This document shows, piece after piece, positions 11,886-22,851 of a stretch of 64,000 bases of DNA. The translations under genes and the position numbers were made by a program. The stretch covers positions 3,277,500 through 3,341,499 of the forward strand of contig NC_045149.1 of NCBI RefSeq assembly GCF_008831285.2, given 5' to 3'. The stretch's first letter is position 1. Every line of letters begins with the position of its first letter. Source of the DNA: Nymphaea colorata (Eukaryota; Streptophyta; Magnoliopsida; Nymphaeales; Nymphaeaceae). Below the pieces are notes generated by a model. The model was given only the letters and a program-made list of their open reading frames with translations. It ran no database searches and was not told the origin of the DNA.

Positions 11886-12589
11886 TTTTTTAGGGTTGGC
11901 AGTTGGTACTTGGCACCGCCCCTATTTATATGAGTTTAACAATTACTTTTATGGTAAACATATCTTGCTGTGGCAAACAATTTTCGTCCGACGCTTCTTG
12001 TATTGCTATGCCCTGATAGCGTAATGTCTTATGGATTGGTATATCATTAGAAAAGGTATGGATGTGAGAAAGAAGAGAATACAAGGTAGACTATTTTTTT
12101 TAAGTGTTCTTCTTTTCTTTCGAATTGCAGGTAAGTATAGAGCTTGAGGAGGTAATGTCAACGATGATGCTGATTTCAGCTCATGGTGGTGGGAGAGCCA
12201 CAAGAGCCCAAGGCAGTCTGGATGGCTTTAATCTGCACTTTCAGGTCAGCTGATGCCCATTAACAGTGTGTCTGTGCAATGTATCTAAAACTGTGTTTTA
12301 TCATTGCAAAAGCCTCCTGTTTTGGCATGGAATAAGGGCTGAACTCTTACATCGATGTCCAATCTGCAAAACTGTGCGACATGACGAAGACAATGCTGAA
12401 GCCGATAGAAGAGGACGCTGACTTATTTGCACAGAGCAGAGATGTACTACAGTAAAAGGTCAAAGCTTGTGAGCATGGTTGTGGACTTTTACTGCTCCTA
12501 GCAGTTTTTAAAATTTTTGTTATTATATGTATTGGACATGGTTGTGGAAAATATTGTAAAATAATAATAATAGTAATAATAATCACTGT
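11886..12589. other. Intergenic sequence, possible exon debris
   Basis: Stretch 12131-12245 has exon-like character on the plus strand (AHGGGRATRAQGSLDGFNLH) and is flanked by CAG|GT-type sites. Stretch 12356-12450 reads KLCDMTKTMLKPIEEDADLF. Neither is recognised. A run of AATAAT repeats lies at 12559-12583. Confidence 0.25.
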
Positions 12590-13393
12590 CACTACAATAG
12601 CATCAGTGAATGTTGAATGAATGGATGGGGCGAACAGCCTAATGCTACTGCAGAACTAAAAAATGGCGTTAAAAAACTGCCACACAAGACGCAGACAATG
12701 GCACAATTTTATTTAGCGCCAGTAGCATCATTATTGCGCTAAAAAACGTGCAAGTGAACGTCGTTTCAGTGTCAGTAATATGAGATGCACAGGCACTCAA
12801 CCTTAACGCCGTAGAATGTGGTAGTGGCGGTCCGAGCAGTGGCGCCATCTTTGGTGCTGCGTTTGTGCCCGAGATTATGTAAGGGATGTCAATATATCTG
12901 ATTTAAATCGGATATCCGACTGATCTTATCCGAAAAAATCAGATATGGATACAAATTTAATATCTGATTAAGAAATTGGATCGGATTCAGATTTAATAAA
13001 TGACATCCGATCGGATTCGGATTCGGATATACATGAATATCGGTTCGGATTTGGATACGGATTCGGATCGGATTCATTTTTAGACAAATATCCTCTATCT
13101 AATACTTGAAAAATGGCAAAATCTGGTTCAAAATTCGGATTCGGATTCGGATTCAGATATAAATATAAAAATTGGATTCGGATTGTAAAATCGGATTTTG
13201 GATTCGGATTCGGATTCGGATATGACTTTGCTTTATTCGAATTCAAATCCGAATCCGAATCCGAATCCAAATATATGAATATCCGAAAAAGCGGATATGA
13301 TTAAAGATGTATCCGATCTGAATTCGATCCGTTGACATCCCTATGTACAATGCCGCTATTTTAGTGGCAGAAATGAGCCGTTCTCTTGTAGTG
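12590..13393. mobile_element. Small CACTA-like non-autonomous element carrying a nested insertion
   Basis: The left end CACTACAA (12590-12597) and the right end TTGTAGTG (13386-13393) are exact inverted complements, the terminal signature of CACTA elements. Inside are recurring GGCG/TAGTGGC words typical of subterminal regions. The flanking triplets (TGT on the left, ATA on the right) do not form a target-site duplication, which weakens the call. A second element (12882-13342) sits inside it. The right end abuts a pectinesterase pseudogene. Confidence 0.45.
12877..13347. mobile_element. Nested 461-bp element with AGGGATGTCAA ends and TTCGGA repeats
   Basis: The ends AGGGATGTCAA (12882-12892) and TTGACATCCCT (13332-13342) are perfect 11-bp inverted repeats, flanked by the direct repeat ATGTA at 12877-12881 and 13343-13347. 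The coordinates include these flanks. The interior is made of GGATTCGGAT-type hexamer repeats in one orientation on the left and the complementary orientation around 13235-13270. The element therefore has partial dyad symmetry and could fold on itself. The frames that read Ser-Glu or Phe-Gly repeats (12968-13304) are products of this hexamer. It was inserted after the enclosing CACTACAA element. Confidence 0.7.
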
Positions 13394-13419
13394 ATAAGCA
13401 CCCTAAATCACTCCCCTTT

Positions 13420-13844
13420 GCAACTGCCACCAACATTGTTTCACCTACTTTCTGTCGATAAGAATTTGGCGGCCAGAGATTTTACGACGATACAACATGC
13501 CATCAATTCTTTGCCGATCGTCAATTCTGTTAGAGTTATCATCAAGGTCAATCCAATAACCTACGTGTAAGCACCTGCCTGCACAACACATTTGAGATGT
13601 AATCTATTTCTCTTTTGAGAAGCCATGGTTTCTTTCTGGTCTTGTGATGTTTAGGGAGAAGGTGACCATTCCGGTGCCAAAAGCTTTCATAACGCTGGAA
13701 GGGTTAGGTGCAGTTGTGACGCTGGTGAAATGGGGAGCCACAGCTCAAACTCTATGACCAAATGGGCAGCCCTTTGGCACCTTCAACATTGCGACTTTTG
13801 CTGTCAACTCCCCTTACATCATGGCTAGAAACACTACCTTTTAG
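13420..13844 (+). pseudogene. Pectinesterase fragment, two exons with stops
   Basis: This is the N-terminal part of a plant pectin methylesterase, the enzyme that de-esterifies cell-wall homogalacturonan. Exon 1 reads DKNLAARDFTTIQHAINSLP and runs to 13566. An 88-bp intron (13567-13654, GTAAGC...TTTAG) follows. Exon 2 reads [19 protein letters not shown], then PNGQPFGTFNIATFAVNSP and ARNTTF. Splicing the two gives an uninterrupted frame across the junction, so the intron is credible. A TGA at about 13754 replaces the codon before PNGQP, and a TAG at 13842-13844 sits at the next donor site. The catalytic core exons (with the active-site Asp and Arg) are missing, so this cannot be an active enzyme. 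The CACTACAA element ends at 13393, 27 bp upstream. Confidence 0.8.
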
Positions 13845-14596
13845 GTAAATATATTACGGCTAGCAAATACATACATTCCTACCTAATTTGTTGATTGATT
13901 TTTATAACAAGAAGAAGATCATTATTCCCTTTCACACTCGGTTAATTGAGTCGATCTCGAGCTTGCCTCTTAAAGCTCGGCTCGAGCAATATGCTAGTCG
14001 AGCCGAGTTCAAGGTGGCTAAACTCGGGCTTGGTTTTTCTTGTTGAACATTCCTAGTTCAGAGAGCACTAGTGTGTGGGGTGAAGAAGAAGACGAGGGAG
14101 AGAGCAAATGAGAAAGGAAACCCTAACGGCTCCTTTTATGTCTATGCACAAATCTCGGGCCTTAAGATGTCAGACTACATTCTGCAGACAAACGTCCTCA
14201 GAATGTCACTGTAGAGTATAAACATATCATTCATGCATGATGGAGTAGAGATGAAACTCCAAATTGAGGGCTCCAGTTGCGCTCTATAGAAGCACCCACA
14301 CCATTCAAACACACCTTGAAGGAGGAACTTTACGTCTGCTACGGTTGACGGCCTAGGTAGCACCACAGCGGATATTGTCAGCTGTTGTAGTGGAGAGAAT
14401 ATATATACCGGCTGCAAACAATAGTTGATAGGGAGAGCCTGTTGCTGGAGTGTTACCAAGGAAGATGATGCTTTGATTTTGAGAGAGTGAAAGAGAACGA
14501 AAAATGTAGGGTAGGACCTTAGACTTTAAAGGCTTTAAAGGTATGAATTGGGCCCCAAGACCGGCTCCGGGTTGGCTAACCAAGCTCATTTTGGCC
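13845..14596. other. MITE-like debris and GC-rich repeat up to the copia insertion
   Basis: About 13930-14040 is rich in GAGTCGA, GCTCGGCTCGAG and related words, like the element at 1527-1959. About 14525-14600 (ggccccaagaccggctc...) is the left part of a GC-rich repeat that the copia element split; it resumes at 19858. The 94-codon minus-strand frame at 14175-14459 is unrecognised. Confidence 0.35.
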
Positions 14597-14601
14597 TGAC
14601 C

Positions 14602-14940
14602 TGAAAGAAAATAGAAACCAGAGAGAGAGAGAGAGAGAATGATTTCACAATAGAATGGTTAACTCTCTTGCACTGTTATGCAAGGGATTTCTTCTCTCTA
14701 TATAGTGTGAGTGTAGCACGTTACAAGATTTGGAAAGAATACAACACGTTACAAGATTTGGAAAGAATACAACATGTTACAAAATTTGGGATAATTACAA
14801 CGTGTAGACTAACTAACCAAGACATAACGATTGAGAGGAAGAGGAAAGAAAGTTTGCCACAGTTGACGTTTTCTTCTTGCCAAGTTTAGTGGAATTGATT
14901 TCCACTTATTCCTCCTCGACAACGAGGAAGAACTTTTACA
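14602..14940 (-). repeat. Copia 3' LTR (339 bp)
   Basis: Matches the other LTR closely, including the GA tract near 14620 and the TATATAG region near 14700. It is 20 bp shorter: it has one extra copy of a TTTGGAAAGAATACAACA-type unit (14730-14790) but lacks a stretch present at about 19727-19780 in the partner. Confidence 0.95.
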
Positions 14941-14951
14941 TGCTCCCTTAA
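14941..14951 (-). other. Copia polypurine tract
   Basis: On the minus strand TTAAGGGAGCA lies directly before the 3' LTR, the position where plus-strand DNA synthesis is primed. Confidence 0.7.
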
Positions 14952-16470
14952 GCTGAACGTGGCAGGGACAATGCTCAGCTTGTCTCTAAATTCTTTGAAT
15001 TTAGCAGATCCAAGAGGTTTGGTCAGTCCATCTGCTATTTGCTCGGTGATCTAATAAATTTGATTGAGATATGTCCCTTTGATATATGATATCGCACACA
15101 GTGGAAATCAACTTTGATGTGCTTTGTCTGAGCATGAAAGACAGGGTTTGCTGCTAAGTATAATGCACCTATATTGTCGCACCACAATATTGGAGTTCCA
15201 GTGCATGATATGCCCAACTCGCTTAGCAGGGCTTTCAGCCATAAGAGTTCCGCAGCAGCACATGCGAGATATTTATATTGAGCTTTTGTACTTGAATGAG
15301 CCACGGTTCATTGCTTCTTAGATGCCCAAGAAATAAGATTATTACCCAAGAATGTTACACATCCACCTGTTGTTTTCCTGTCTTCAGTACTTTCAGCCCA
15401 AACGGCATCGGCAAATGTGCTCAAATGAAGATGATCTGATTTTTGAATGCATAGTCCAAGCTGGCTTGTGCCCTGTAAATATCTGTGAATGCTCTTGATG
15501 AGCCTCCAATGGCATTCTAAGGGTTGATGCATGTATTGACATGCTCTATTTACTGCAAATGCTACATCCAGACGTATGAGGGTGAGATATTGTAATACTC
15601 CCACCACGCTCCAATAGAGAGTGGGATCCGAGAACGGAGCGCTAGACCCCGAAACATGGCCGGTTGACATAGGGGTTTGGACAAGCTTGGCATTGGTCAT
15701 GTGAGCTTTCTATAATATACTGTTAAGATAGGCTCCTTGCCCAAGAACCAAACAATTGGGCTCCCTAGTTACCTCTATGCCAAGAAAATATGATAAACCA
15801 CCCAAGTCCTTGATTGAAAAAGATGCCCGAAGTTTGGCGAGAGTCTGATTTATGAGAGCATCGGACGATCCGGTGACAATAACATCATCAACATAAATTA
15901 AAATATATATCTTTACACATCCTTGGTGGAAAATAAATAGAGACGCATCTGATTAAGATACCTAAAAACCAATGTCACTGAGAAAAGTACTCAGGCATTG
16001 ATACCATGCTTGAGGAGCCTGCTTCAATCCATACAATGCTTTGTTGAGTTTGCAAACATGTGACGGGAAACGTGGATCTTCAAACCCTTTTGGTTGGGTG
16101 ATATATATGTCTTCATTAAGAACGCCATTTAGGAATGCATTATCAAAGTCGTGCTGGCGAAGAGACCATGCATTTTGTACAACGATAGTGAGAATGATGC
16201 GAATTGTTGTGGGCTTAACCGTGGGACTGAAAGTCTCCAAATAGTCTATCCCAGCTTCTTGTAAGAATCCTCGAGCAACCAGATGTGCCTTATACCTTGA
16301 AATGGAACCATCAGCAGTGCGTTTGATCTTGTATATCCATTTAGTATCAATAATATTATACTCTGGTCGTTGTGGAACTAGATTCCAGGTTTGATTTTTA
16401 TGCAGCGCATCTATCTCTTATTGCATAGCGTTAATCCAGTGAGTAACAGTGCTGGCTTCCTTGAATGTGA
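14952..16470 (-). pseudogene. Copia reverse transcriptase and RNase H, broken
   Basis: Read on the minus strand, the RT starts near 16430 (EIDALHKNQTWNLVPQRPEY), continues through RYKAHLVARGFLQ, ETFSPTVKPTTIR and LNKALYGLKQAPQAWYQ, and contains an intact catalytic YVDDVIVTGSS near 15900-15870. RNase H follows at 15700-15000 (WAESTEDRKTTGGCVTFLGN, then MAHSSTKAQYKYLACAAAEL and KHIKVDFHCVRYHISKGHIS). Defects include a TAA at about 16418, stops between 15962 and 15940 and near 15710, one just before the RNase H block at about 15305, and a single-base frameshift at about 15035-15045. After that frameshift the expected C terminus (ADGLTKPLGSAKFKEF) continues in another frame. Confidence 0.92.
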
Positions 16471-16947
16471 TTGGCTTATGTTCGACTCCCCCCTTTGTTT
16501 GAGCAGAGAACGTCTTGGGTTTGAGTGAACTTGTTATAGAACGAGTGACCATTTGATGTGAATGAGATGACGCACCTGTTATAGAACGGGTGACCATTCC
16601 ATGTGAGTGTGTTAATAACCGTTGGGTAGGGGTGATGATGTCTAGGCTTCCCTTTTGGACGGTTGATCTAGAACAGCAGCAACATGTGGTACGTCTGGTT
16701 GAGTTTGGATCGCTTCAGTGTGAGCCTCACTTGGTTGTCCCTCTATATTGATTGCTGGAGGAATGACGACACTTTCTGTATGACAGTCGCTCATTGTGGT
16801 TTGTCCTGGGTTTGTTGTATTGCACTGACTATGAAATTGTGAAGCCCACTATTGAAGATCAGCATCTTGAAGCGAGACATCAATGGTGTTGCTGGAGCCT
16901 CTAGAGTGCTCATCAAAAATAACATGTTGAGAAATTATTACTCGCCT

Positions 16948-17700
16948 TCATTTAGGATCTAGACATACATATCCCTTATGTTGACTCTCATATCCAATAA
17001 AAATGCATGCAGTTGTCTTAGGCTGAAACTTGTTGTCATTACTCAACGTCAATAATGGATAGCACTTGGATCCGAACACTAGAAGAAAACTATAATCGGG
17101 AACTTGATTGAATATCATTTGAAACGGTGATTCCTGATCTAGTTTGAGAGTAGGTATCCGACTAATTATATAGACTGCCGTTCTAAAGGCTTCCACCCAA
17201 AACAGATGTTAAAGTTGAGCATCTTGAAGCATACTTAATCTGGTCTCAACTATATGTCGATTTTTCCTTTCCACAATCCCATTTTGTTCAGGTGTATATG
17301 GGCATAAAAAACGGTGCATAATTCCCTGGTTTTCCAACTCGTTTTCAAGAATTTTATTGCAAAATTCTCCTCCATTGTCTGATTGAATAGTTTTGATGGT
17401 GGTTCCCAACTGGTTTTCCACAAGAGATTTGAAATTGACGAAACACTGATATACATCACTTTTGTTTTTCAATGGAAACAACGAGGTAAAGTGGGAATAA
17501 TTATCAACAATCAATAGAAAATACTTAAAACCATCTTTGGACTCCACTGGGGCTGGTCCCCAAACATCCATGTGAAGGAGTTTAAGAGGTTTAGCAGCAT
17601 GAAAGGATGACAAAGGAAACTGCAACTTATGCGCCTTTCCGATTAAACAATGTTAACACACCTTTTTCGAAATAGGACTGCTTATTGAGATGTAACTGAG
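16948..17700 (-). pseudogene. Copia integrase, broken
   Basis: The DDE integrase core is visible from 17625 downwards: HMDVWGPAPVESKDGF with the first Asp, IQSDNGGEF with the second, and PYTPEQNGIVERKNRHI with the Glu. The zinc-binding region upstream ends KKVC*HCLIGKAHKL, where a TAA replaces a residue between the two cysteines (about 17650). A TAA after DAQL (about 17207) splits the core from the C-terminal part (FWVEAFRTAVYIISRIPTL). The integrase would insert the cDNA into chromosomal DNA; this copy cannot be made whole. Confidence 0.9.
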
Positions 17701-18079
17701 AGCCTTAAGCAAAGATACTACGTTCATATTTTCATGTCTGAGTCACCAATGCCATTCCTCATACGACCATCAAACCTTCTTTATTTGTTGAGCCACACAT
17801 GCCTTTTTGATGTCATCACTAGATCTAGTCTTTACTTGAGCCGGGTAAAGACCACTACTAGTTTTCGGTCCTCGAAGAAGTATTGTTCGAGTCTTGTGGT
17901 CCTTGTTCATAAATTCAGACAGAGTAAATTCAAAAATGCAATTGTTGTCAGATGTAAACCGACCCACAAAAATCAGATTGTGTGCTATCTTGGGAACATG
18001 TAAGCTATTTTTCAGATACCATTTCCAACCATCATGAATTCAGAGCCTGAGTACGTTTGCTTGCTCTCCAAATTTTCGT

Positions 18080-18250
18080 CACTGGCGACAATATTGTTGG
18101 TTGCTCCTGTGTCTGGATACCAATATTCATCACCTGATTCTTGTAATGTTAAGGCTAAGAATGCGCGAGGATCAATATCCCAGCACGTCTTGGCTGTGTG
18201 ACCCTTACAGCCACAGTATTGGCACTCGATAATCTTCTTGGATGGTAGGG
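18080..18250 (-). pseudogene. Copia zinc knuckle and protease start
   Basis: The minus strand reads CQYCGCKGHTAKTC, a perfect CCHC knuckle (C-x2-C-x4-H-x4-C) that binds RNA in the capsid. The protease active site WYPDTGATNNIV follows 30 residues later. The two are in one frame here. Confidence 0.9.
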
Positions 18251-18394
18251 TAGTTTGCTGGTGGTGTGCTGTGAAGGATTATTCGGCTGAAAACCAGCCA
18301 TTTGATGACTATTGAATTGATTTTGGGCCAGTTGAAGAGACTGGTTTCTACCACGACCGCCTCTTCCTTGATAATAGCCTCGACCGTGCCCACG

Positions 18395-19189
18395 TCAGCG
18401 GCCTCGAATGGTGTTGAAGGCTGTTATAGTAACTTGCCTTTCCATAGGTGACTCGGTAACATCATTTTTCATAAATTGAAGATGTGTTTCTTGATTCAGT
18501 AAAAGATCATAGAGCCCCACAAAACTAGGCAATTTTGTTGACGTCGTGACTATAGAAGTGATCAAACTTTCATACTTTGATGGAAGACCATTAAGTATGA
18601 TTTGAACTAAGTCTTCATTTGGCGTATGACAGTCAGCTGCATCAAGAGAATCAACTAAAAATTTAACTTTATGCAAGTAAGAGGTCATGTCCAAGTTATC
18701 TTTCTTGATGAACATCAATTCTTTTTTCAGTAACATGACTCACAGTGGAGATGGCGAGCCATAGAATTTTTCTAGTGCCACCCAGGCTTCTCGCACTGAG
18801 TGAGTCCTGATTATTTGACAGAGGACAGCTTCAAAAATGGTGGCTTTGATCCAGCTCAAAACCAATTGGGTTGATTTTCTCCATGCGGCGAACTCATGAT
18901 TGAGTTCATCTATGCCATTTCTTAGAATCATTTCTGATGGAGCTTCACCAGATCCGTCAACAAACTTCCTCAAATCTTGAGATATCATCACAGACTCAAG
19001 TTGGCTCCTCCACAGCAAATAGTTATCTCTGTTTAGCTTCACAGAGACGAGGCTTGCTATTGACGGGGACGATGCCATGTGGTTAGTGGCAAGAATACGA
19101 CAATGGCTAGGAACTGTTGTCAATGACTGGTCAGCTGCAATCTTGCCTAAATCTGCCGTTGAGCAGTTCACACAGGAGCATGGAGGCAA
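18395..19189 (-). pseudogene. Copia gag (UBN2-type), broken
   Basis: A start at 19081 gives MASSPSIASLVSVKLNRDNY followed by LLWRSQLESVM, the usual N-terminal start of copia gag; the open frame itself begins further upstream at 19189. A TGA at about 18740 interrupts the frame, which then continues as KKELMFIKKDNLDMTSYLHK and LNGLPSKYESLITSI to 18395. The protein would form the virus-like particle. Confidence 0.88.
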
Positions 19190-19480
19190 TGATCAGGATA
19201 CAGCCACCTTCAAAAATTCGTAGAAAATCAACTTATGGTCGTTTGCCCTGAAATTTGGACTGTAGGTAGCTGCAGCACTGAGGAAGGGACACTCCAAAAA
19301 TCAGATCAATCTGAGCTCTCCTCAAAAATCATGCCCCGATTTTCTACTCCAAGTTATCACAGGCCTGGCTGTTCAGAAACAGAACAGGGCAGACCAGCGG
19401 AGAGATGGGTAGGAAAGGGGAGACGGCAAACAGAACCACAGCAAGTGCTGGTTGCAGACAGGCGATAACAGAGAACCTAA

Positions 19481-19493
19481 TGCTCTGATACCA
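19481..19493 (-). other. Copia primer-binding site
   Basis: The minus strand reads TGGTATCAGAGCA immediately inside the 5' LTR, complementary to the 3' end of plant initiator tRNA-Met. Confidence 0.93.
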
Positions 19494-19852
19494 TGAAAGA
19501 AAATAGAAACGAGAGAGAGAGAGAGAGAGAATGATTTCACAATAGAATGGCTGACTATCTTGCACTGTTATGCAAGGGATTTCTTCTCTTTATATAGTGT
19601 GAAGTGTAGCACGTTACAAGATTACAAGATTTGGAAAGAATACAACACGTTACAAAATATGGGATAGTTACAACGTGTAGACTAAGTATGGAAGTACACC
19701 AAGACAACGATTGAGAGGAAGAGGAAATATAGTTTGAATTCAAACTTTCTTTCCTTAGTTGGGTCGCTCCTCCATTGACGTTTTCTTCTTGCCAAGTTTA
19801 GTGGATTTGATTTCCACTGATTCCTCCTTGACAATGAGGAAGATCTTTTACA
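19494..19852 (-). repeat. Copia 5' LTR (359 bp)
   Basis: This is the promoter-bearing LTR for the minus-strand element. It contains a GA tract and, at 19587-19598 on the minus strand, the TATA-like ACTATATAAAGA. Its end meets the TSD TGACC at 19853-19857. Confidence 0.95.
19587..19598 (-). promoter_or_regulatory. Putative TATA box of copia 5' LTR
   Basis: The minus strand reads ACTATATAAAGA inside the LTR. The matching site in the other LTR is slightly altered (CTATATAGAG). Confidence 0.5.
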
Positions 19853-19857
19853 TGACC

Positions 19858-22850
19858 CAGCTAGTCTTGTGTTATCAGGCCGGCCCGTGGGTCGGATGAT
19901 GCCCACTTTTTCCTGGTGGGTATTGGCATATGGAAAGGACGAAGATTAGTCCAACTTAGCATTATACAACAGAAAAAGCACAAGTTCTTGCTTCTTTTTC
20001 AAAACTTAAATTAACCGACCCATGTGTTCATACACAATGCCTCTTCGTCTTTGGCAGTTAAATGAAGTCCAGTACTGTAAAACTTTTGGCACTGTCTAGC
20101 AACATGCAAGGACACCCTGGGGCCGTTGAAATGTCAACAAGTTTATAAGTACTTTTACTAGCCAAAATCATTTTTTTAGAGCCAGAGGTGAAGTTCTCAT
20201 GAAAATGATACCGCGTTTTAGGCCAATCCTTTTCAGCTTGTATAGGTGGTTTAAAAAATACTCCCTATGTCAGAAAACTAAATGGTAGTGCTTAATATTG
20301 TTTGATCGTCTGTGTCCTGTAACAACAGGGCGCGCACCATATCAGCCGATATAGGGAAGAATCTCGTATTATTCTGTTGCTTATGGGTAAAGTGACAGTC
20401 GTATTAGTAACACTGGGTGAGACTTTTTTCTCTTAGTTACTTGTGTTTGTTCTATAGCTCTATTTTACATTGTTAACGAAATTGTGGGGATAAAAAATTA
20501 TCTTGTTTTTTTTTTTTAAAGGGTGAGTGATTTTTTTCGCCATTCCTAAGGGAGGCCATTACCTTCCTTGTGTCCACCATCCTCAGGTTTCACAAAGTTT
20601 GCTTAAAAACCTGTTGGTTTAGAAGAAGAGCGTACTGAAACATGATAGTGAGTCAGTGACCAACCCAAGTCTCTTTATAAAATGGGTTGCTTTGCTGCCC
20701 AGTGTGCTACAACTCCTTATAGTATAAAATTATTCACATTTAGATTCTGGATTCTGCGTTTTCCTGCTTTAAAAAAACGGCTTTATGAAAAGAAATGTTT
20801 TTAGCACCAAAACCTTCCTTTAAATATTATTATTATATGCAACCATGAATTTCTTAATTCTGGGAACGGTGCTTGTGGAAGAATACACTCAAGCTGAGAA
20901 CAGAGAATCCAAAAAAGAAAGAACGGGCAGCGAACGCCCAACTGGGCATATGGAGGCGAATGATCTTCGCTGTTCACAAGAGAAACTAGGTTTGTCCACA
21001 CAGTGCCATCGTGTTGCCATAAAATCAAAGGCCGAAGAATTGTAATGATAGACACCAAAAAGTCATTGCCAGTGTGCCAATAAGTGTCCATCAAGGGACT
21101 AGGGGAATGACCTTCAATTAAGGCTGCAAGACGTAAGGGTCCCACAAAAAAGGAAAGCAGCATAATAGCTAAAAGCTGCAGACATAAAGCCTCCATTGTC
21201 TACTTCCAAACAAAATATGGATGTCCTGTGTTAGGACGGGTAAACTTTTTCCAGGATAAACTTCAGCCTTGAGGAACAAGGCAGGGTAAAACTCCAGAAG
21301 CTGATGGAAGAAATGGTCAAGAGCATGTCCGTAGCCATAACTGGACAAGAAAAGAAGCCAAGAAAACAGTTGTGTTATGCATTTTTTTTTTCCTTTAACC
21401 ATAAAAGAAGCGCCATGGCTAAGTACAGTAAAAGACGAACAAAAGAAGGTAATAGATTTCCGAGCAAATGCCAACTTTTTTTTTTCTTTTCACCTTGCAT
21501 TTTATCTTCGGTGAAAATGTCGAAAACACCAATCTTTGTAAATCTTTCTTCAGGGACGGTGAAGTATAGCTACTGTTTTTGCCATTGATGGCTTTTTCAA
21601 GTGTAGTCCTACTGTAAAGAGTTGACCTGATGGTGACATGATGGTGACAATACGCAGTGTGTCTACTAGATAAGTACCTCAAATGGCCATTACCTTCAAG
21701 AAATTTGGCGCTTCCTTGTTGCCCACAAAAAGCTGGCATTCTCCTCTTTTGTTCTACATGAACAGTAACAGTAGAAGTTATTGGCGTTTGATGGTCAAAG
21801 TTGTTGGAGCCTTAGGATGAAACGACAAAAACATTGTGTTCACAACCATTCTTCTTTCGTGCACATTCTACATTTAGTCTGTCTTAATCATTAGTCTTGA
21901 AGATAAAATTATTAATAACTAACCATTTCTTAAACGAAACAGCATAAGTACCATCTAGAGAAGAAGAAGAAGATGAAAAAGTATGTCTTAAAATGAAATT
22001 CAGCTCTTCTTTAAATAGTTTAAATCCGTTTTGCTGTCAAACAAACCACAGTAAGCTGATACGTACTTACGAAAGTTGAAAATTTAAAATGATAAAAGAA
22101 GGAACTGGTTTTGAAATGCAGATCTCAGGAATTAAAGTGCATATCACAAGTAGAGGAGGCAAAAGTTTCAATTGGCTGCAAGTCAAGGAGGAATTACTGT
22201 TGAAATCGCGCCATACCTCCATCCCATTTGGGTCTGAACGCAATATACTGTTACTGCATGTTGGGTATGAACGAAAGTTCCTGCTTCGACCACATGTATT
22301 TTTTACCGAAGGACTTGTTAACAATCTTTATCTGCCAACTGACCTCCCAAATGAAAGGTTATGCTGCCAGAACTCACAAATGAGCTCCCACGTAAACCGA
22401 CTATGGTACCAAGCTTCTTTACCTTTATACACATCTCGGCCAGCTGGCACTTACATGTTTTCTAGTTGTTTGAAAACTATAGGTGGGTTGGGAAGGGGGA
22501 TGGTTCCGCAACAAGAATCATTTATTAATGTTTCATAAAGTCCAAATATTAAAGCAGTTTAATGAGATATTAAGTTGTGATGCTTTTACAAAACTAAGTA
22601 GTTTTTTTATTGCCTAATGCACCCAGAGGGACTTGAGCATATAACCCCCTTTCAAAACTACGATAACCCGCACTCCGTTGTTCTTGATGATATGTATGAA
22701 CAATCAATCTTTTGGACATGTTTGAATCGTCGATGTAGGAGGTTCATGGTGCAATAGTGTTCTCTTATAATTGTTAATGCAAAGAAAGTAGGTGTCTTCA
22801 TATTTTGTACATGTTAAAGCTGCCATTATAGGAGGGTTCAGGGGCTGTTT
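19858..22850. other. Intergenic sequence, no recognised gene
   Basis: The first roughly 60 bases are the right half of the GC-rich repeat split by the copia element. The longest frames are 131 codons on the minus strand (20801-21196, hydrophobic N terminus MEALCLQLLAIMLLSFFVGP) and 149 codons on the plus strand (22089-22538). Neither shows a domain I know. Confidence 0.35.
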
Positions 22851-22851
22851 G

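Larger units (their letters stand above)
14602..19852 (-). mobile_element. Ty1/copia LTR retrotransposon, full-length structure, decayed
   Basis: A 5,251-bp element reads on the minus strand. It has two LTRs (14602-14940 and 19494-19852) starting TGTAAAAG on the minus strand and ending CA. A primer-binding site matches the 3' end of initiator tRNA-Met, and a purine tract precedes the 3' LTR. It is flanked by the 5-bp direct repeat TGACC (14597-14601 and 19853-19857). Domain order gag, zinc knuckle, protease, integrase, reverse transcriptase, RNase H identifies it as copia. Every coding block has stops or frameshifts, so it is non-autonomous now. It lies inside a GC-rich repeat whose halves flank the TSD. 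Confidence 0.95.

Noticed and set aside
12968-13304. Open frames rich in Ser-Asp/Ser-Glu or Phe-Gly repeats
   Set aside because: They are produced by the TTCGGA-type hexamer inside a MITE on both strands.
14175-14459. Minus-strand frame considered as a further pectinesterase exon
   Set aside because: The expected conserved blocks (QDTLYDH-type and later) are not present in any frame and the strand is opposite.
17734-18003. 89-codon plus-strand frame
   Set aside because: It is antisense to copia coding sequence.
20801-21196. 131-codon minus-strand frame with hydrophobic N terminus
   Set aside because: No recognisable domain; length is within chance expectation in this sequence.
22089-22538. 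149-codon plus-strand frame
   Set aside because: No known motif; an antisense frame of 85 codons overlaps it. Kept only as a remark in the regional entry.
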